A DNA stretch of 64,000 nucleotides from Cognatishimia activa (GCF_026016445.1 NZ_CP096147.1:2206501-2270500); one strand, 5' to 3'; shown: positions 27,961-36,937, numbered from the stretch's first letter. Made by a program: numbers and translations. Notes: generated from the sequence alone by a model not told the origin.

Positions 27961-28878
27961 ATGCAAATCTATCTCCCGATCGCAGAAGTTTCTGTAAACG
28001 CTTTCCTCCTTCTCGGACTGGGCGGCCTTGTGGGCGTTCTCTCCGGCATGTTTGGGGTTGGCGGCGGATTCCTCATGACCCCGCTCTTGTTCTTTATTGG
28101 CATTCCACCGGCTGTGGCCGTGGCAACAGAAGCCAATCAAATCGTCGCTTCTTCTTTCTCTGGCGTGCTTGCGCACTTCAAAAGGCGAACGGTGGACTTG
28201 AGGATGGGGACGGTCTTGCTGATCGGTGGTCTCACCGGTGCGGCACTGGGCGTGTTCATCTTCAACTACTTAAAATCGCTCGGCCAAGTCGATCTGTTGG
28301 TTAAGCTTTGCTACGTGGTCTTCCTAGGCATCATCGGCAGTTTGATGTTTGTTGAAAGCCTGAACGCGATCCGCAAATCACGCAAACAAACTGGTCCGAT
28401 CAAGCGCAAGAAACACACTTGGGTGCATGGTCTTCCGTTCAAAATGCGGTTCCGTGTTTCCGGACTTTATATCTCTGTGATCCCTCCCCTGCTCGTCGGT
28501 GTCTTTGTCGGCATCCTCTCAGCCATCATGGGTGTTGGCGGTGGCTTCATCATGGTGCCTGCGATGATCTATCTGCTGGGCATGCCAACCAAAGTTGTTG
28601 TCGGCACCTCGCTTTTTCAGATCATCTTTGTGACGGCTTTCACGACACTGTTGCACGCCACAACAAACCACACTGTGGACATGGCATTGGCCGTTCTGCT
28701 GCTCGTGGGTGGCGTGATTGGAGCACAGTTCGGTGCAGTCATCGGTGCAAAACTGAAGGCCGAACAGCTACGAATTTTGCTGGCCATGATGGTGATCGCG
28801 GTCTGCCTGAAACTGGCGTTGGATTTGCTGATCATGCCAAGCGAGCTCTACTCGCTCGGTGCCGCGGGAGGTCACTAA
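27961..28878 (+). CDS. Sulfite exporter TauE/SafE family protein
   Basis: Membrane protein of 305 residues with about eight hydrophobic segments and the paired glycine-rich motifs GVLSGMFGVGGGFLMTPLLF and GILSAIMGVGGGFIMVPAM of the two TauE/SafE repeats. The family exports small anions such as sulfite or sulfoacetate; the substrate here is unknown. The ATG at 27961 gives the expected N-terminus; the frame extends to 27928 through the terminator arm. The stop is one base before the next ATG. Confidence 0.9.
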   Translation: MQIYLPIAEVSVNAFLLLGLGGLVGVLSGMFGVGGGFLMTPLLFFIGIPPAVAVATEANQIVASSFSGVLAHFKRRTVDLRMGTVLLIGGLTGAALGVFIFNYLKSLGQVDLLVKLCYVVFLGIIGSLMFVESLNAIRKSRKQTGPIKRKKHTWVHGLPFKMRFRVSGLYISVIPPLLVGVFVGILSAIMGVGGGFIMVPAMIYLLGMPTKVVVGTSLFQIIFVTAFTTLLHATTNHTVDMALAVLLLVGGVIGAQFGAVIGAKLKAEQLRILLAMMVIAVCLKLALDLLIMPSELYSLGAAGGH

Positions 28879-28879
28879 G

Positions 28880-29650
28880 ATGTTGCGTTCTATCCTTATC
28901 GCACTTTGCTTTATGCTCCCATTGTCAGCGCAGGCTGAAGAAGAAGTCGTCCTTGGCCTCAGTCAAAATCGCGTCGCAATTACCGCGAATTTCGATGGCT
29001 CTGAAATCCTTGTCTTCGGCGCAGTCAAACGTGAGGCCGCCATCCCGGATGGAGATCCACTTGAAGTCGTTGTCACGGTTTCTGGCCCTTCTGAACCAAT
29101 CACAGTACGCCGGAAAGAAAAACGGTTCGGTATTTGGGTGAACACGGATAGCGTAACCATAGATGCGGCGCCTAGCTTCTATGCAGTTGCATCAAGCGGC
29201 CCGCTGCAAGATATCCTTGCGAAGCATGAAGACATTTTGCATCGCGTCTCAATCGAAAATGCTATCGACTCGATTGCCGCGCGCTTCCGGCAACCAGAGG
29301 CCCCTCGATTTGCCGAAGCTATCGCCCGCATTCGCACAGACAACGGACTCTATTCTGTGCATGAAGGTGCCGTGCAAGTAGAAGAACAAACCTTGTTCCG
29401 AACGTCCATTGCCATGCCTGCAAACCTAACGGAAGGCGACTACAGCACGCGGGTTTTTCTAACGCGTGGAGGCCTGGTTATTTCAGAATACGAGACCACG
29501 ATTGACGTTCGCAAGGTTGGGTTGGAGCGTTTTCTCTTTAACCTGTCGCGCCAGCAGCCCCTGGTTTACGGCCTTCTGTCATTGGCCATTGCAATCATCG
29601 CAGGCTGGGGCGCATCGGCCTTCTTCAGATTTGTGCGTCAGGGCGCGTAA
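28880..29650 (+). CDS. TIGR02186 family membrane-anchored periplasmic protein
   Basis: 256 residues: a signal peptide (SILIALCFMLPLSAQAEE), a beta-rich periplasmic part and a C-terminal membrane anchor (LVYGLLSLAIAIIAGWGASAFFRFV). I recognise it as the alphaproteobacterial TIGR02186 family, usually next to a TauE/SafE gene. Its ATG lies one base after the TauE stop (TAAGATG) with GGAGG inside TauE, so the two are translated together. It probably works with that transporter, but the function is not known. Confidence 0.85.
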   Translation: MLRSILIALCFMLPLSAQAEEEVVLGLSQNRVAITANFDGSEILVFGAVKREAAIPDGDPLEVVVTVSGPSEPITVRRKEKRFGIWVNTDSVTIDAAPSFYAVASSGPLQDILAKHEDILHRVSIENAIDSIAARFRQPEAPRFAEAIARIRTDNGLYSVHEGAVQVEEQTLFRTSIAMPANLTEGDYSTRVFLTRGGLVISEYETTIDVRKVGLERFLFNLSRQQPLVYGLLSLAIAIIAGWGASAFFRFVRQGA

Positions 29651-29667
29651 TACGCGCCCTGCCCTTT
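29639..29667. terminator. Hairpin terminator between convergent genes
   Basis: Perfect 9-bp stem CAGGGCGCG (29639-29647) and CGCGCCCTG (29653-29661), 5-base loop. The loop contains the TIGR02186 stop codon, and CCCTTTA follows. It could end transcription from both sides between the TIGR02186 and SDR genes. Confidence 0.6.
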
Positions 29668-30400
29668 ACCCACGGCCGATATAGGGCATCTTGGTTGCCA
29701 TGACGGTCATGAACTGAACATTGGCCTCTGCAGGCAACTCCGCCATATGTAGAACAAGGCGCGCCGCATCGTTCACATCCATCATTGGCATGAGCTTCGC
29801 GTTTGGGTCTTCTGCCAAGGCACGGGCATTGAGATCATCCACCATTTCCGTTCGCGCATTGCCAATATCGATCTGCCCACAGGCGATATCGTGCTCTCTA
29901 CCATCCAAAGAGATACTACGCGTCATCCCAGTGATTGCGTGTTTGCTGGTTGTGTAACACACCGATTCCGCACGGGGGCTGTGAGCTGAGAGGGAGCCGT
30001 TGTTGATGATGCGCCCCCCCTTGGGATGTTGATCCCGCATCTGGCGAAACGCCAATTGCGCCGCAATGAACATGCCCCGAACGTTCACGTTAAGCACATT
30101 GTCAAAGTCATCCAGATCAACTTCATCAATGCTCGCACTTGGCCCAAAGCTCCCGGCATTGTTGAACAGAGCATCCAGACGTCCTGTCAAATCAAGGAAC
30201 TTGTCAAAGGCCGCCTGCATCCCAACTGCGTCAGTCACATCAACAGGCAACGGAATGGCCGCTTTGTTCTTGGCCGCAATGTCAGCCAGACGATCTCCGC
30301 GGCGGGCGATCAGTCCAACTTTCCAGCCTTGCTCAAGAAAAGCCTCTGCCGTCGCGCGCCCAATGCCTGAACTCGCGCCGGTGACGATGATGCTCTTCAT
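29666..30400 (-). CDS. SDR family NAD(P)-dependent oxidoreductase
   Basis: Short-chain dehydrogenase/reductase of 244 residues. The cofactor loop TGASSGIGRA lies at 7-16, NNAGSF near 85 and the catalytic YTTSKHA (Tyr/Lys) near 150. The substrate is unknown. The ATG at 30400 is the right start for the family (MKSIIVTGASSGIG); a much longer frame inside the helicase gene is rejected. It overlaps the helicase stop by four bases, so the two form a coupled pair although their functions look unrelated. Confidence 0.9.
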   Translation of the reverse strand: MKSIIVTGASSGIGRATAEAFLEQGWKVGLIARRGDRLADIAAKNKAAIPLPVDVTDAVGMQAAFDKFLDLTGRLDALFNNAGSFGPSASIDEVDLDDFDNVLNVNVRGMFIAAQLAFRQMRDQHPKGGRIINNGSLSAHSPRAESVCYTTSKHAITGMTRSISLDGREHDIACGQIDIGNARTEMVDDLNARALAEDPNAKLMPMMDVNDAARLVLHMAELPAEANVQFMTVMATKMPYIGRG

Positions 30401-31932
30401 GTTTGTTCCTCCAAGGTCAGGGGCGCTGGCGCGACCCTCAAGTCTTCTGTCTGCAGTGGCCCCGTCGGTTTCGCCAAACGGTTGCGCACCACCCAATAAA
30501 GGCGCTCTTGCGCGCGAGTGATCGCCACATAAGCCAGACGTTTCCACAAAGGCTGGCCGGCTTCAACCCGCCCCATGCGCGCGGCCACAAACAGGTCGGG
30601 TGCAAAGACCTGCACATTCTCCCACTGGCTGCCCTGTGCCTTATGAATAGTCACAGCCGCCCCGTGCAGAAAGGCCGCGCCCATCCTCGCAGCATAAGGA
30701 ATGAACGGTTCTTCTTCGTCAGGCTTTTCGATTTTCACAATCGAGGCCGCTGAAACCTGAGGGTCTTCTGCGCCCATCACATGCAGGCGAGAGAAACCAG
30801 GTTTTCGTCCCGGTCCCAGATAGATTACCTGAGCCCCCTTGATGAGCCCTCGGGCTTCAAGATCAAGGCGCTTCTTGCGGTGTTTCATCGGCAACTCGAT
30901 ACCGTCGCAGATCAGCGGCTCCCCCTCAAGAAGATCATCCTCTGGCGCGCCATGGACATGACGAAATGCGTTGATCAATCGAATGCGGGTATTATTGCGC
31001 CAGACCAAAACCGGTGAACGCGCCATCAGATCCACTTCGACCCGCTGTGACCAGACGACACGGTCATCGTTTCGAGCCTTTTCTTCAATCATGCGCTCGA
31101 AATCTTCAAACCCCATTTGCGGGTCGGCCAAAGCATGGGCCAAATCAAGGATCGGGTTGTCAGCATCCTGACGGTGTATGCGGCTGAGTGAGAATTTTGA
31201 CTGTTCTGGAAGCTTGTCAAAAACCATCGACCCCGATTGGTTTACCGGTGCCAGCTGGGCTGGATCGCCAAACACAACAAGCGTTGAAAAAATCTCTTTC
31301 AAATCATCAAATTGACGATCATCCAACATAGAGCCTTCATCGACAAACCCGATATCAAGGGGCTCATCCCGTCGTTTCCATCCCGTAATGAAATCCGATC
31401 CACGCAGCCCCGCCGCAGCTAAAGCCCCTGGGATGGATTTATGTAGCTGATAGAAGGCATGAGCGCGGTCCAGCGCCTCTTCTGTCAATCCTTCGATCTC
31501 CGGCTTCTCGCCGTTCTCAGCAAGCCATTCCGCGATCTTTTCGTATTCCGGGTCATAGACGGGGCTGTAGAGAATACGGTGGATCGTCGTCGCAGGTACA
31601 CCACGCATGCGAAGAACGCTGGCAGCTTTGTTCGTCGGTGCCAAAATTGCCAGAGTTCGGCGATCCAGCGCTTTCTTGCTTTCGTAGTCGCCAGAAACAA
31701 TCGAAACGCCTGCTTCCTTCAGGGCATTCACCAGTTCGGCAAGCAAAAGCGTCTTACCAGATCCGGCCTTCCCCATCACTGCTGCCACCGCAGATGCGCT
31801 GCTTTTCGGAGGCATCAGCAGGCTGTCGTCCAGATCGACACCAGCCCCTTTCAGGATGGCGGAAATCTGGTCAAAGGCATCCGCCTGATCGTGGGAAAGG
31901 GTCACTGCCCCCTTGGGCACGGGCTTCGTCAT
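30397..31932 (-). CDS. ATP-dependent RecD-like DNA helicase
   Basis: Superfamily 1 helicase of 511 residues. The Walker A GKAGSGKTLLLA lies near 53-65, LAPTNKAASVLR (motif Ia) near 97, the DEGSM motif II near 194 and the UvrD_C_2-type C-terminal segment TIHKAQGSQWENVQVFAPD near 435. It resembles RecD/TraA-type helicases without a large N-terminal domain. The role, probably in DNA repair, is inferred from the fold. It is the first gene of a coupled pair with the SDR gene. Confidence 0.9.
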   Translation of the reverse strand: MTKPVPKGAVTLSHDQADAFDQISAILKGAGVDLDDSLLMPPKSSASAVAAVMGKAGSGKTLLLAELVNALKEAGVSIVSGDYESKKALDRRTLAILAPTNKAASVLRMRGVPATTIHRILYSPVYDPEYEKIAEWLAENGEKPEIEGLTEEALDRAHAFYQLHKSIPGALAAAGLRGSDFITGWKRRDEPLDIGFVDEGSMLDDRQFDDLKEIFSTLVVFGDPAQLAPVNQSGSMVFDKLPEQSKFSLSRIHRQDADNPILDLAHALADPQMGFEDFERMIEEKARNDDRVVWSQRVEVDLMARSPVLVWRNNTRIRLINAFRHVHGAPEDDLLEGEPLICDGIELPMKHRKKRLDLEARGLIKGAQVIYLGPGRKPGFSRLHVMGAEDPQVSAASIVKIEKPDEEEPFIPYAARMGAAFLHGAAVTIHKAQGSQWENVQVFAPDLFVAARMGRVEAGQPLWKRLAYVAITRAQERLYWVVRNRLAKPTGPLQTEDLRVAPAPLTLEEQT

Positions 31933-31987
31933 GAGCGGACCCTACAGGCGGCAAGATCAAAGTGCCAGCACTGGTTGCCCCAATCCT

Positions 31988-32173
31988 CTAATGAGGTCGA
32001 TGACTTCCGTTCTCTGCCGCGAGACACTCGGCCTCCTGCTCTTCTTTGGCCGCAATTTCAATGGCGGCAATGAGCTTTAGCTCCGCAAGCTCCGTGGCCA
32101 AAGTTTGCATGTTATTGGCTGAAGAAAACGTTTCCAGATCTGCTATCACGTCGATCATCCAGTCATATTTCAT
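31988..32173 (-). CDS. Small conserved hypothetical protein (61 aa)
   Basis: Acidic, mostly helical short protein (MKYDWMIDVIADLETFSSANN...), rich in Ala, Glu and Leu. Very similar short proteins are, as far as I recall, common in Rhodobacterales. The ATG at 32173 has weak GAGAG-like sequence upstream; a TTG at 32185 is an alternative. No domain is recognised. It is on the same strand as the helicase, 55 bp upstream of it. Confidence 0.65.
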   Translation of the reverse strand: MKYDWMIDVIADLETFSSANNMQTLATELAELKLIAAIEIAAKEEQEAECLAAENGSHRPH

Positions 32174-32305
32174 CTCTGCACTCAAACCTTTCGGTATATG
32201 GCGGACTGGGTTTAATCAGGGCGCACACGACAACAAGGCGGCGTTTGGAGGCAGGTCTCCGAACATCAGCCATGCCGCTGTGAATAGCAGCGAAACGGTT
32301 TCTCA

Positions 32306-32342
32306 AACGTAAACCGCCAGCGGGCCGAAGCGCGCTGGCGGT
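32306..32342 (-). terminator. Rho-independent terminator of ccr
   Basis: Perfect 10-bp inverted repeat ACCGCCAGCG (32313-32322) and CGCTGGCGGT (32333-32342) with a 10-base loop, 27 bp after the ccr stop. On the minus strand it runs into TTTACGTTT. Confidence 0.75.
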
Positions 32343-32369
32343 CATAAATTTCAAGCTTTCGCGCCGAAT

Positions 32370-33653
32370 TTAACCGGCGTCGAGAACCTCTTGCAGAGTG
32401 CGCAGACCGGTCTTCGGAGCCTGAACCAGAACAGACATGTTCCCTGGTTTGTGCTCGTTGCGGTACATTTTCATGTGCGCCTCTGGGATTTCGTCCCAAG
32501 TGAATGTCTCAGACAGGAACGGCTCAATGCGACGCTCGATCATCATCTGGTTCGCTGCGGCTGCTTGCTTGAGGTGCGCGAAGTGTGAACCCTGCAGGCG
32601 CTTCTGGTGCATCCATGTATAACGAACGTCGAAGGTCAGGTTGTAGCCGGTGGTACCCGCGCAGATCACAACCATGCCGCCTTTCTTACAAACCAGGTTG
32701 GACACTGGGAATGTGGTCTCACCTGGGTGTTCGAAGACGATGTCTACGTTGTTGCCTTTACCAGTGATGTCCCAGATCGCCTTGCCGAAACGGCGCGCTT
32801 CCTTGAACCACTCATTGTACTCCGGTGTGTTCACGGTTGGCAGCTGACCCCAGCAAGTGAAGTCCTTGCGGTTGATCACGCCTTTCGCGCCCAGAGACAT
32901 AACGAAGTCACGTTTGCTTTCGTCAGAAATCACACCAATCGCGTTTGCACCGGCTGCTTTGATCAGCTGGATCGCGTAGGTGCCCAGACCACCGGATGCG
33001 CCCCAAACCAGAACGTTCATGCCCGGCTTCAGCTCATGTGGAGGGTGGCCAAAGAGCATGCGGTATGCGGTCGCCAGAGTCAGGGTGTAGCATGCGCTTT
33101 CTTCCCAAGTCTGGTGTGTTGGACGACGCAGCAGCTGCTGTGCCTGTACGTTGGTGAATTGAGCAAAGGAACCGTCTGGTGTCTCATAGCCCCAGATGCG
33201 CTGGCTATTGGAATACATTGGGTCGCCGCCGTTGCATTCCTCATCGTCACCATCGTCCTGGTTACAGTGGATGACAACTTCGTCGCCCACTTTCCAGTTC
33301 TTAACTTTCTCACCAACGGCCCAAACGATACCGGACGCATCGGAACCCGCGATGTGGTAATCCGCGCCGTGGCCGTCAAATGGAGAGATCGGTTTGCCAA
33401 GGCCCGCCCAAACGCCGTTGTAGTTCACACCTGCAGACATAACGAGAACCAGAACTTCGTGCGCGTCCAGCTTTGGAACGTCAACCACTTCTACCTTGAA
33501 GGACTCGTCAGGTGTACCGTGACGTTCACGACGGATTGTCCAAGCATACATCTGCTTTGGGACATAACCCATCGGAGGGATTTCCCCCAGTTCATAGAGA
33601 TCTTTTTCCGGTGCGTCGTACTGAAGAACGCTGTTTTCAGAATCCAGAGCCAT
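32370..33653 (-). CDS. ccr: Crotonyl-CoA carboxylase/reductase
   Basis: Key enzyme of the ethylmalonyl-CoA pathway: reductive carboxylation of crotonyl-CoA with NADPH and CO2 to ethylmalonyl-CoA. The protein (427 residues) is a medium-chain dehydrogenase/reductase with the nucleotide-binding VLVWGASGGLGTYAIQLIKAAGANAIGV near 215-242. The N-terminus (YELGEIPPMGYVPKQMYAWTIRRERHG) is typical of Ccr. The start at 33653 has AGGAGG upstream; the frame to 33746 is not needed. It is divergent from ecm across a 393-bp control region. Confidence 0.96.
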   Translation of the reverse strand: MALDSENSVLQYDAPEKDLYELGEIPPMGYVPKQMYAWTIRRERHGTPDESFKVEVVDVPKLDAHEVLVLVMSAGVNYNGVWAGLGKPISPFDGHGADYHIAGSDASGIVWAVGEKVKNWKVGDEVVIHCNQDDGDDEECNGGDPMYSNSQRIWGYETPDGSFAQFTNVQAQQLLRRPTHQTWEESACYTLTLATAYRMLFGHPPHELKPGMNVLVWGASGGLGTYAIQLIKAAGANAIGVISDESKRDFVMSLGAKGVINRKDFTCWGQLPTVNTPEYNEWFKEARRFGKAIWDITGKGNNVDIVFEHPGETTFPVSNLVCKKGGMVVICAGTTGYNLTFDVRYTWMHQKRLQGSHFAHLKQAAAANQMMIERRIEPFLSETFTWDEIPEAHMKMYRNEHKPGNMSVLVQAPKTGLRTLQEVLDAG

Positions 33654-33820
33654 TTTCGCCTCCTGGTTAAAAGTTTCGCCGCGACGCAGAATCGCGTTTC
33701 TGAGGTAGAGATAGATTCTTGCGCGAAACATTGCAATACTTTCCACTCCACTTCGGTAATTTTATAACCCAGCAACCGCAGAAACGTGGCGTCACATCTA
33801 AAAATCCAACCCAGCATCAA

Positions 33821-33852
33821 ATTATATTTATTATTTGCAATGCCTTAGCAAG
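33821..33852 (-). promoter_or_regulatory. Candidate ccr promoter with overlapping TTGCAAA-type direct repeat
   Basis: On the minus strand a perfect TATAAT (33821-33826) is preceded by CTTGCTAA and ATTGCAAA, spaced 11 bp apart (33834-33852). This repeat resembles the TTTGCAAA sites known for short-chain-acyl-CoA regulators (ScfR family) in Rhodobacter, but the spacing differs by one base. It would place the start of transcription about 160 bp before ccr. Confidence 0.4.
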
Positions 33853-33970
33853 ATTTCACGCGAATTGAGCGATTGAAATTGATCGCATTTTACACGAAGA
33901 ACTTCACGAATTTCTGCTTATATTGTAGATTTTTCGCTCATTTCTTGCGTTTTTGCCGCGCTGCGGCGAA

Positions 33971-34000
33971 TTGACAAGTGCGAAAAATTCCGCGTAATTA
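33971..34000 (+). promoter_or_regulatory. Candidate ecm promoter
   Basis: TTGACA (33971-33976) matches the -35 consensus. A TAATTA at 33995-34000, 18 bp later, is a poor -10 candidate. A GCCGC/GCGGC inverted repeat lies just upstream (33954-33967). The rest of the 393-bp ccr-ecm gap is AT-rich without genes. Confidence 0.3.
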
Positions 34001-34046
34001 CACAGCAACGAAATATTATTGCCGAGCCACCGAAAGAGGACCGCCA

Positions 34047-36014
34047 ATGTCGCAAGTGCAGAAAGACCGCCCCTGGCTGATCCGGACCTATGCGGGTCAC
34101 TCCACCGCTAAGGCCTCCAACGCTTTGTATCGCGCGAACCTTGCGAAGGGTCAGACGGGTCTTTCCGTGGCTTTCGATCTACCCACTCAAACCGGCTACG
34201 ACAGTGACCACGTTTTGGCACGTGGTGAGGTTGGTAAAGTGGGTGTACCTGTATGCCACTTGGGTGACATGCGGACGCTGTTTGACGAGATCCCGCTCGA
34301 GCAAATGAATACCTCGATGACAATCAACGCCACCGCGCCTTGGTTGCTGTCGCTTTATATCGCTGTCGCCGAGGAGCAAGGCGCGGATGTCACCAAACTG
34401 CAAGGCACGGTACAAAACGACCTAATCAAAGAATACCTGAGCCGCGGCACATATGTGTGCCCGCCAAAACCAAGCCTGAAGATGATCGGCGATGTGGCAG
34501 AATACTGCTACACGAATGTTCCAAAATGGAACCCGATGAACGTCTGTTCCTATCACCTGCAAGAAGCAGGCGCGACGCCGGAACAGGAACTCTCTTTTGC
34601 TCTTGCGACGGCCATCGCTGTTCTTGATGAGTTAAAGCCACGTGTACCAGCAGAGGATTTCCCTGCCCTTTGCGGTCGGATTTCCTTTTTTGTGAACGCG
34701 GGCATCCGCTTCGTCACCGAGATGTGCAAAATGCGTGCCTTTGTGGAGCTGTGGGATGAAATCCTGCAGGAACGCTACGGCGTAGAGAACCCAAAGTTCC
34801 GTCGTTTCCGCTATGGCGTTCAGGTGAACTCCCTGGGCCTGACCGAGCAACAGCCTGAAAACAACGTGTATCGCATCCTGATCGAGATGCTGGCCGTGAC
34901 CCTGTCTAAACGTGCGCGCGCCCGTGCGGTGCAGTTGCCAGCATGGAACGAAGCGCTTGGCCTTCCGCGTCCATGGGATCAGCAATGGTCCATGCGGATG
35001 CAACAGATCATGGCCTATGAAACGGACCTGCTGGAGTACGATGATCTCTTTGACAACAACCCAGCAGTCGACCGCAAAGTGGCAGAACTCAAAGAAGGTG
35101 CGCGCCATGAGTTGGCGAACTTGGAATCCATGGACGGAGCGATCGGCGCCATCGACTATATGAAAGGCCGCTTGGTTGAATCCAACGCCGACCGCCTGAA
35201 CCGCATTGAGGCGGGTGAAGTCGTCGTGGTTGGCGTAAACAAGTGGCAACAAGGCGAGGTCTCCCCGCTGATGACCGGCGATGGCGGCATCATGGTGGTG
35301 GATCCCGCTGTAGAACAAGAACAGGTGTCGCGCCTGAAAGAATGGCGCGCGTCTCGTGATGCCGCAGCTGTCGAGGCAGCTCTTGCAGAGCTGCGCGAAG
35401 CAGCCGCCACCGGTGCCAATGTCATGCCAGCCTCGATCAAAGCAGCCAAAGCGGGTGTCACCACCGGTGAATGGGCTGCGCAAATGCGTCAGGTCCATGG
35501 CGAATACCGTGGCCCAACCGGCGTTTCTGGCAGCCAGTCGAACAAGACCGAGGGTCTGGATGATCTACGTAACGCGGTGGATATGGTCAGCGACAAGCTG
35601 GGACGCCGTCTGAAGTTCGTGATCGGCAAGCCGGGTCTGGATGGACACTCCAACGGTGCCGAACAAATCGCCTTCCGTGCCCGCGACTGCGGCATGGACA
35701 TCACCTATGATGGCATCCGCCTAACGCCCGAAGAGATCGTGAAAACCGCGCTGGAAGAAGAGGCCCACGTGGTTGGTCTTTCCATCCTATCAGGCTCTCA
35801 TATCCCACTCGTGGAAGAGCTGGTGCAGCGGATGAAAGACGCGGGCCTTTCTGAGACACCTGTTATCGTCGGCGGCATTATCCCAGACGATGACGCAGAG
35901 CGTTTGTTGGCGATGGGCGTTTCCCGCGTTTACACGCCAAAAGACTTTGAGCTGAACACCATCATGCATGACATTGTGGTGCTAGCAGACCCCGCTCCGA
36001 TCGCGGCTGAATAA
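34047..36014 (+). CDS. ecm: Ethylmalonyl-CoA mutase (MeaA-type, coenzyme B12-dependent)
   Basis: Converts (2R)-ethylmalonyl-CoA to (2S)-methylsuccinyl-CoA. The methylmalonyl-CoA-mutase TIM barrel (RTYAGHSTAKASNALYR... AFDLPTQTGYDSD) fills the N-terminal part; the B12-binding domain with LDGHSNG (base-off/His-on His near residue 533) is at the C-terminus. The 655 residues in one chain and the partner gene ccr distinguish it from methylmalonyl-CoA mutase. The ATG at 34047 follows AGAGGA; the upstream frame is rejected. Confidence 0.95.
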   Translation: MSQVQKDRPWLIRTYAGHSTAKASNALYRANLAKGQTGLSVAFDLPTQTGYDSDHVLARGEVGKVGVPVCHLGDMRTLFDEIPLEQMNTSMTINATAPWLLSLYIAVAEEQGADVTKLQGTVQNDLIKEYLSRGTYVCPPKPSLKMIGDVAEYCYTNVPKWNPMNVCSYHLQEAGATPEQELSFALATAIAVLDELKPRVPAEDFPALCGRISFFVNAGIRFVTEMCKMRAFVELWDEILQERYGVENPKFRRFRYGVQVNSLGLTEQQPENNVYRILIEMLAVTLSKRARARAVQLPAWNEALGLPRPWDQQWSMRMQQIMAYETDLLEYDDLFDNNPAVDRKVAELKEGARHELANLESMDGAIGAIDYMKGRLVESNADRLNRIEAGEVVVVGVNKWQQGEVSPLMTGDGGIMVVDPAVEQEQVSRLKEWRASRDAAAVEAALAELREAAATGANVMPASIKAAKAGVTTGEWAAQMRQVHGEYRGPTGVSGSQSNKTEGLDDLRNAVDMVSDKLGRRLKFVIGKPGLDGHSNGAEQIAFRARDCGMDITYDGIRLTPEEIVKTALEEEAHVVGLSILSGSHIPLVEELVQRMKDAGLSETPVIVGGIIPDDDAERLLAMGVSRVYTPKDFELNTIMHDIVVLADPAPIAAE

Positions 36015-36031
36015 GCAGATTTGCCAAAATC

Positions 36032-36064
36032 CATCCTCCCTGCCAGAATTGGGCCGGGAGGATG
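36032..36064 (+). promoter_or_regulatory. Hairpin covering the acyP ribosome binding site
   Basis: Perfect 9-bp inverted repeat CATCCTCCC (36032-36040) and GGGAGGATG (36056-36064) between ecm and acyP. The right arm contains the GGGAGGA ribosome binding site four bases before the acyP ATG, so the folded mRNA would hide it. It lacks a T-run and is thus unlikely to be a terminator. Confidence 0.5.
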
Positions 36065-36068
36065 TCTT

Positions 36069-36356
36069 ATGTCAGTATCAGTGGATGCCCGTGTCACGGG
36101 CCGCGTTCAAGGTGTCGCCTATCGCCATTGGGCCAAATCGCGCGCGGATGCACTTGGGCTGAACGGCTGGGTGCGTAATGATGTGTCAGGCGCCGTAATT
36201 GCCCATCTTGAGGGCGAGAAAAAGCTGGTTCATCAAATGGTTGAGGAAATGTGGTCGGGCCCCGGAGCCGCTTCAGTTCGTGACGTGCAATATCGCACCA
36301 ATAGCAAAGGCCTTGCGGCAGACACACCACTCAGCCGCTTTGAAATACGCTACTGA
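36069..36356 (+). CDS. acyP: Acylphosphatase
   Basis: Small enzyme of 95 residues hydrolysing acyl phosphates. The signature GRVQGVAYRHWAKSRADALGLNGWVRND carries the catalytic Arg, and the Asn is in GWVRND near residue 37-42. The start at 36069 has GGGAGGA four bases upstream, inside a hairpin. It follows ecm by 54 bp. Its 3' end overlaps the convergent DUF4329 gene by 7 bp. Confidence 0.93.
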   Translation: MSVSVDARVTGRVQGVAYRHWAKSRADALGLNGWVRNDVSGAVIAHLEGEKKLVHQMVEEMWSGPGAASVRDVQYRTNSKGLAADTPLSRFEIRY

Positions 36357-36886
36357 TCACCATCATACCAAGTGACCAATTCGTCATAGGTGTAGCTCTC
36401 TCGAATATCTGCATCAGGTTCAGGTTCATACCCCTCTGCCTGGATCAGACAGCCTGCGCCACAAACCAGTGAAATCGTCATATCCTCGGTATCGATATAC
36501 CAAAGGCGCCCACCCGGCGTGGCAACATATCCGTCAATCCCTTCCGCCTCATCGCTTTCAATATCGTCAACACTTGGCACCTCATAGCCATCATGGCCCT
36601 CATATCCGCCATGTGTGTGGTATGAGGCGATGATCACTTCAATATTGCGTGGATCACGCGGCGTGCAGCTGGATTTCCGGCCTTTACGCGCTTTGGAAGC
36701 GACCAGCTCTCCGTCGTCATCGAACCCGATGTATCCGCAATACTCGCGATTTCTGGCCAATGAGCCCGGTTGGATTTCCTGAAACACCTTCTTGATCAGC
36801 GCAATTTCGTCTTTTGGCCCAGCAAAAACAGGGGCTGCCGCAAAAACAAGACCAGAGCAAATCAGATTGCGGAGATGCTTGCGCAT
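36350..36886 (-). CDS. Exported DUF4329-like protein
   Basis: 178 residues with a signal peptide ([18 protein letters not shown]). The mature part carries [13 protein letters not shown], a Cys pair and the SYHTHGGY...[11 protein letters not shown] segment resembling DUF4329, whose HxH plus D pattern recalls JAMM-like metalloproteases. Cysteines at REYCGY, SSC and VCGAGC could form disulfides in the periplasm. The function is unknown. It is divergent from deoD, 51 bp away. Confidence 0.75.
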   Translation of the reverse strand: MRKHLRNLICSGLVFAAAPVFAGPKDEIALIKKVFQEIQPGSLARNREYCGYIGFDDDGELVASKARKGRKSSCTPRDPRNIEVIIASYHTHGGYEGHDGYEVPSVDDIESDEAEGIDGYVATPGGRLWYIDTEDMTISLVCGAGCLIQAEGYEPEPDADIRESYTYDELVTWYDGDQ

Positions 36887-36937
36887 GACTACTTTCCCTC
36901 ATCAAATACACTGCGAAATAAGCACAGGGGTTACACC

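Noticed and set aside
32607..33767. Plus-strand open frame of 386 codons over ccr
   Set aside because: Antisense shadow of ccr; no ribosome binding site and no recognisable family.
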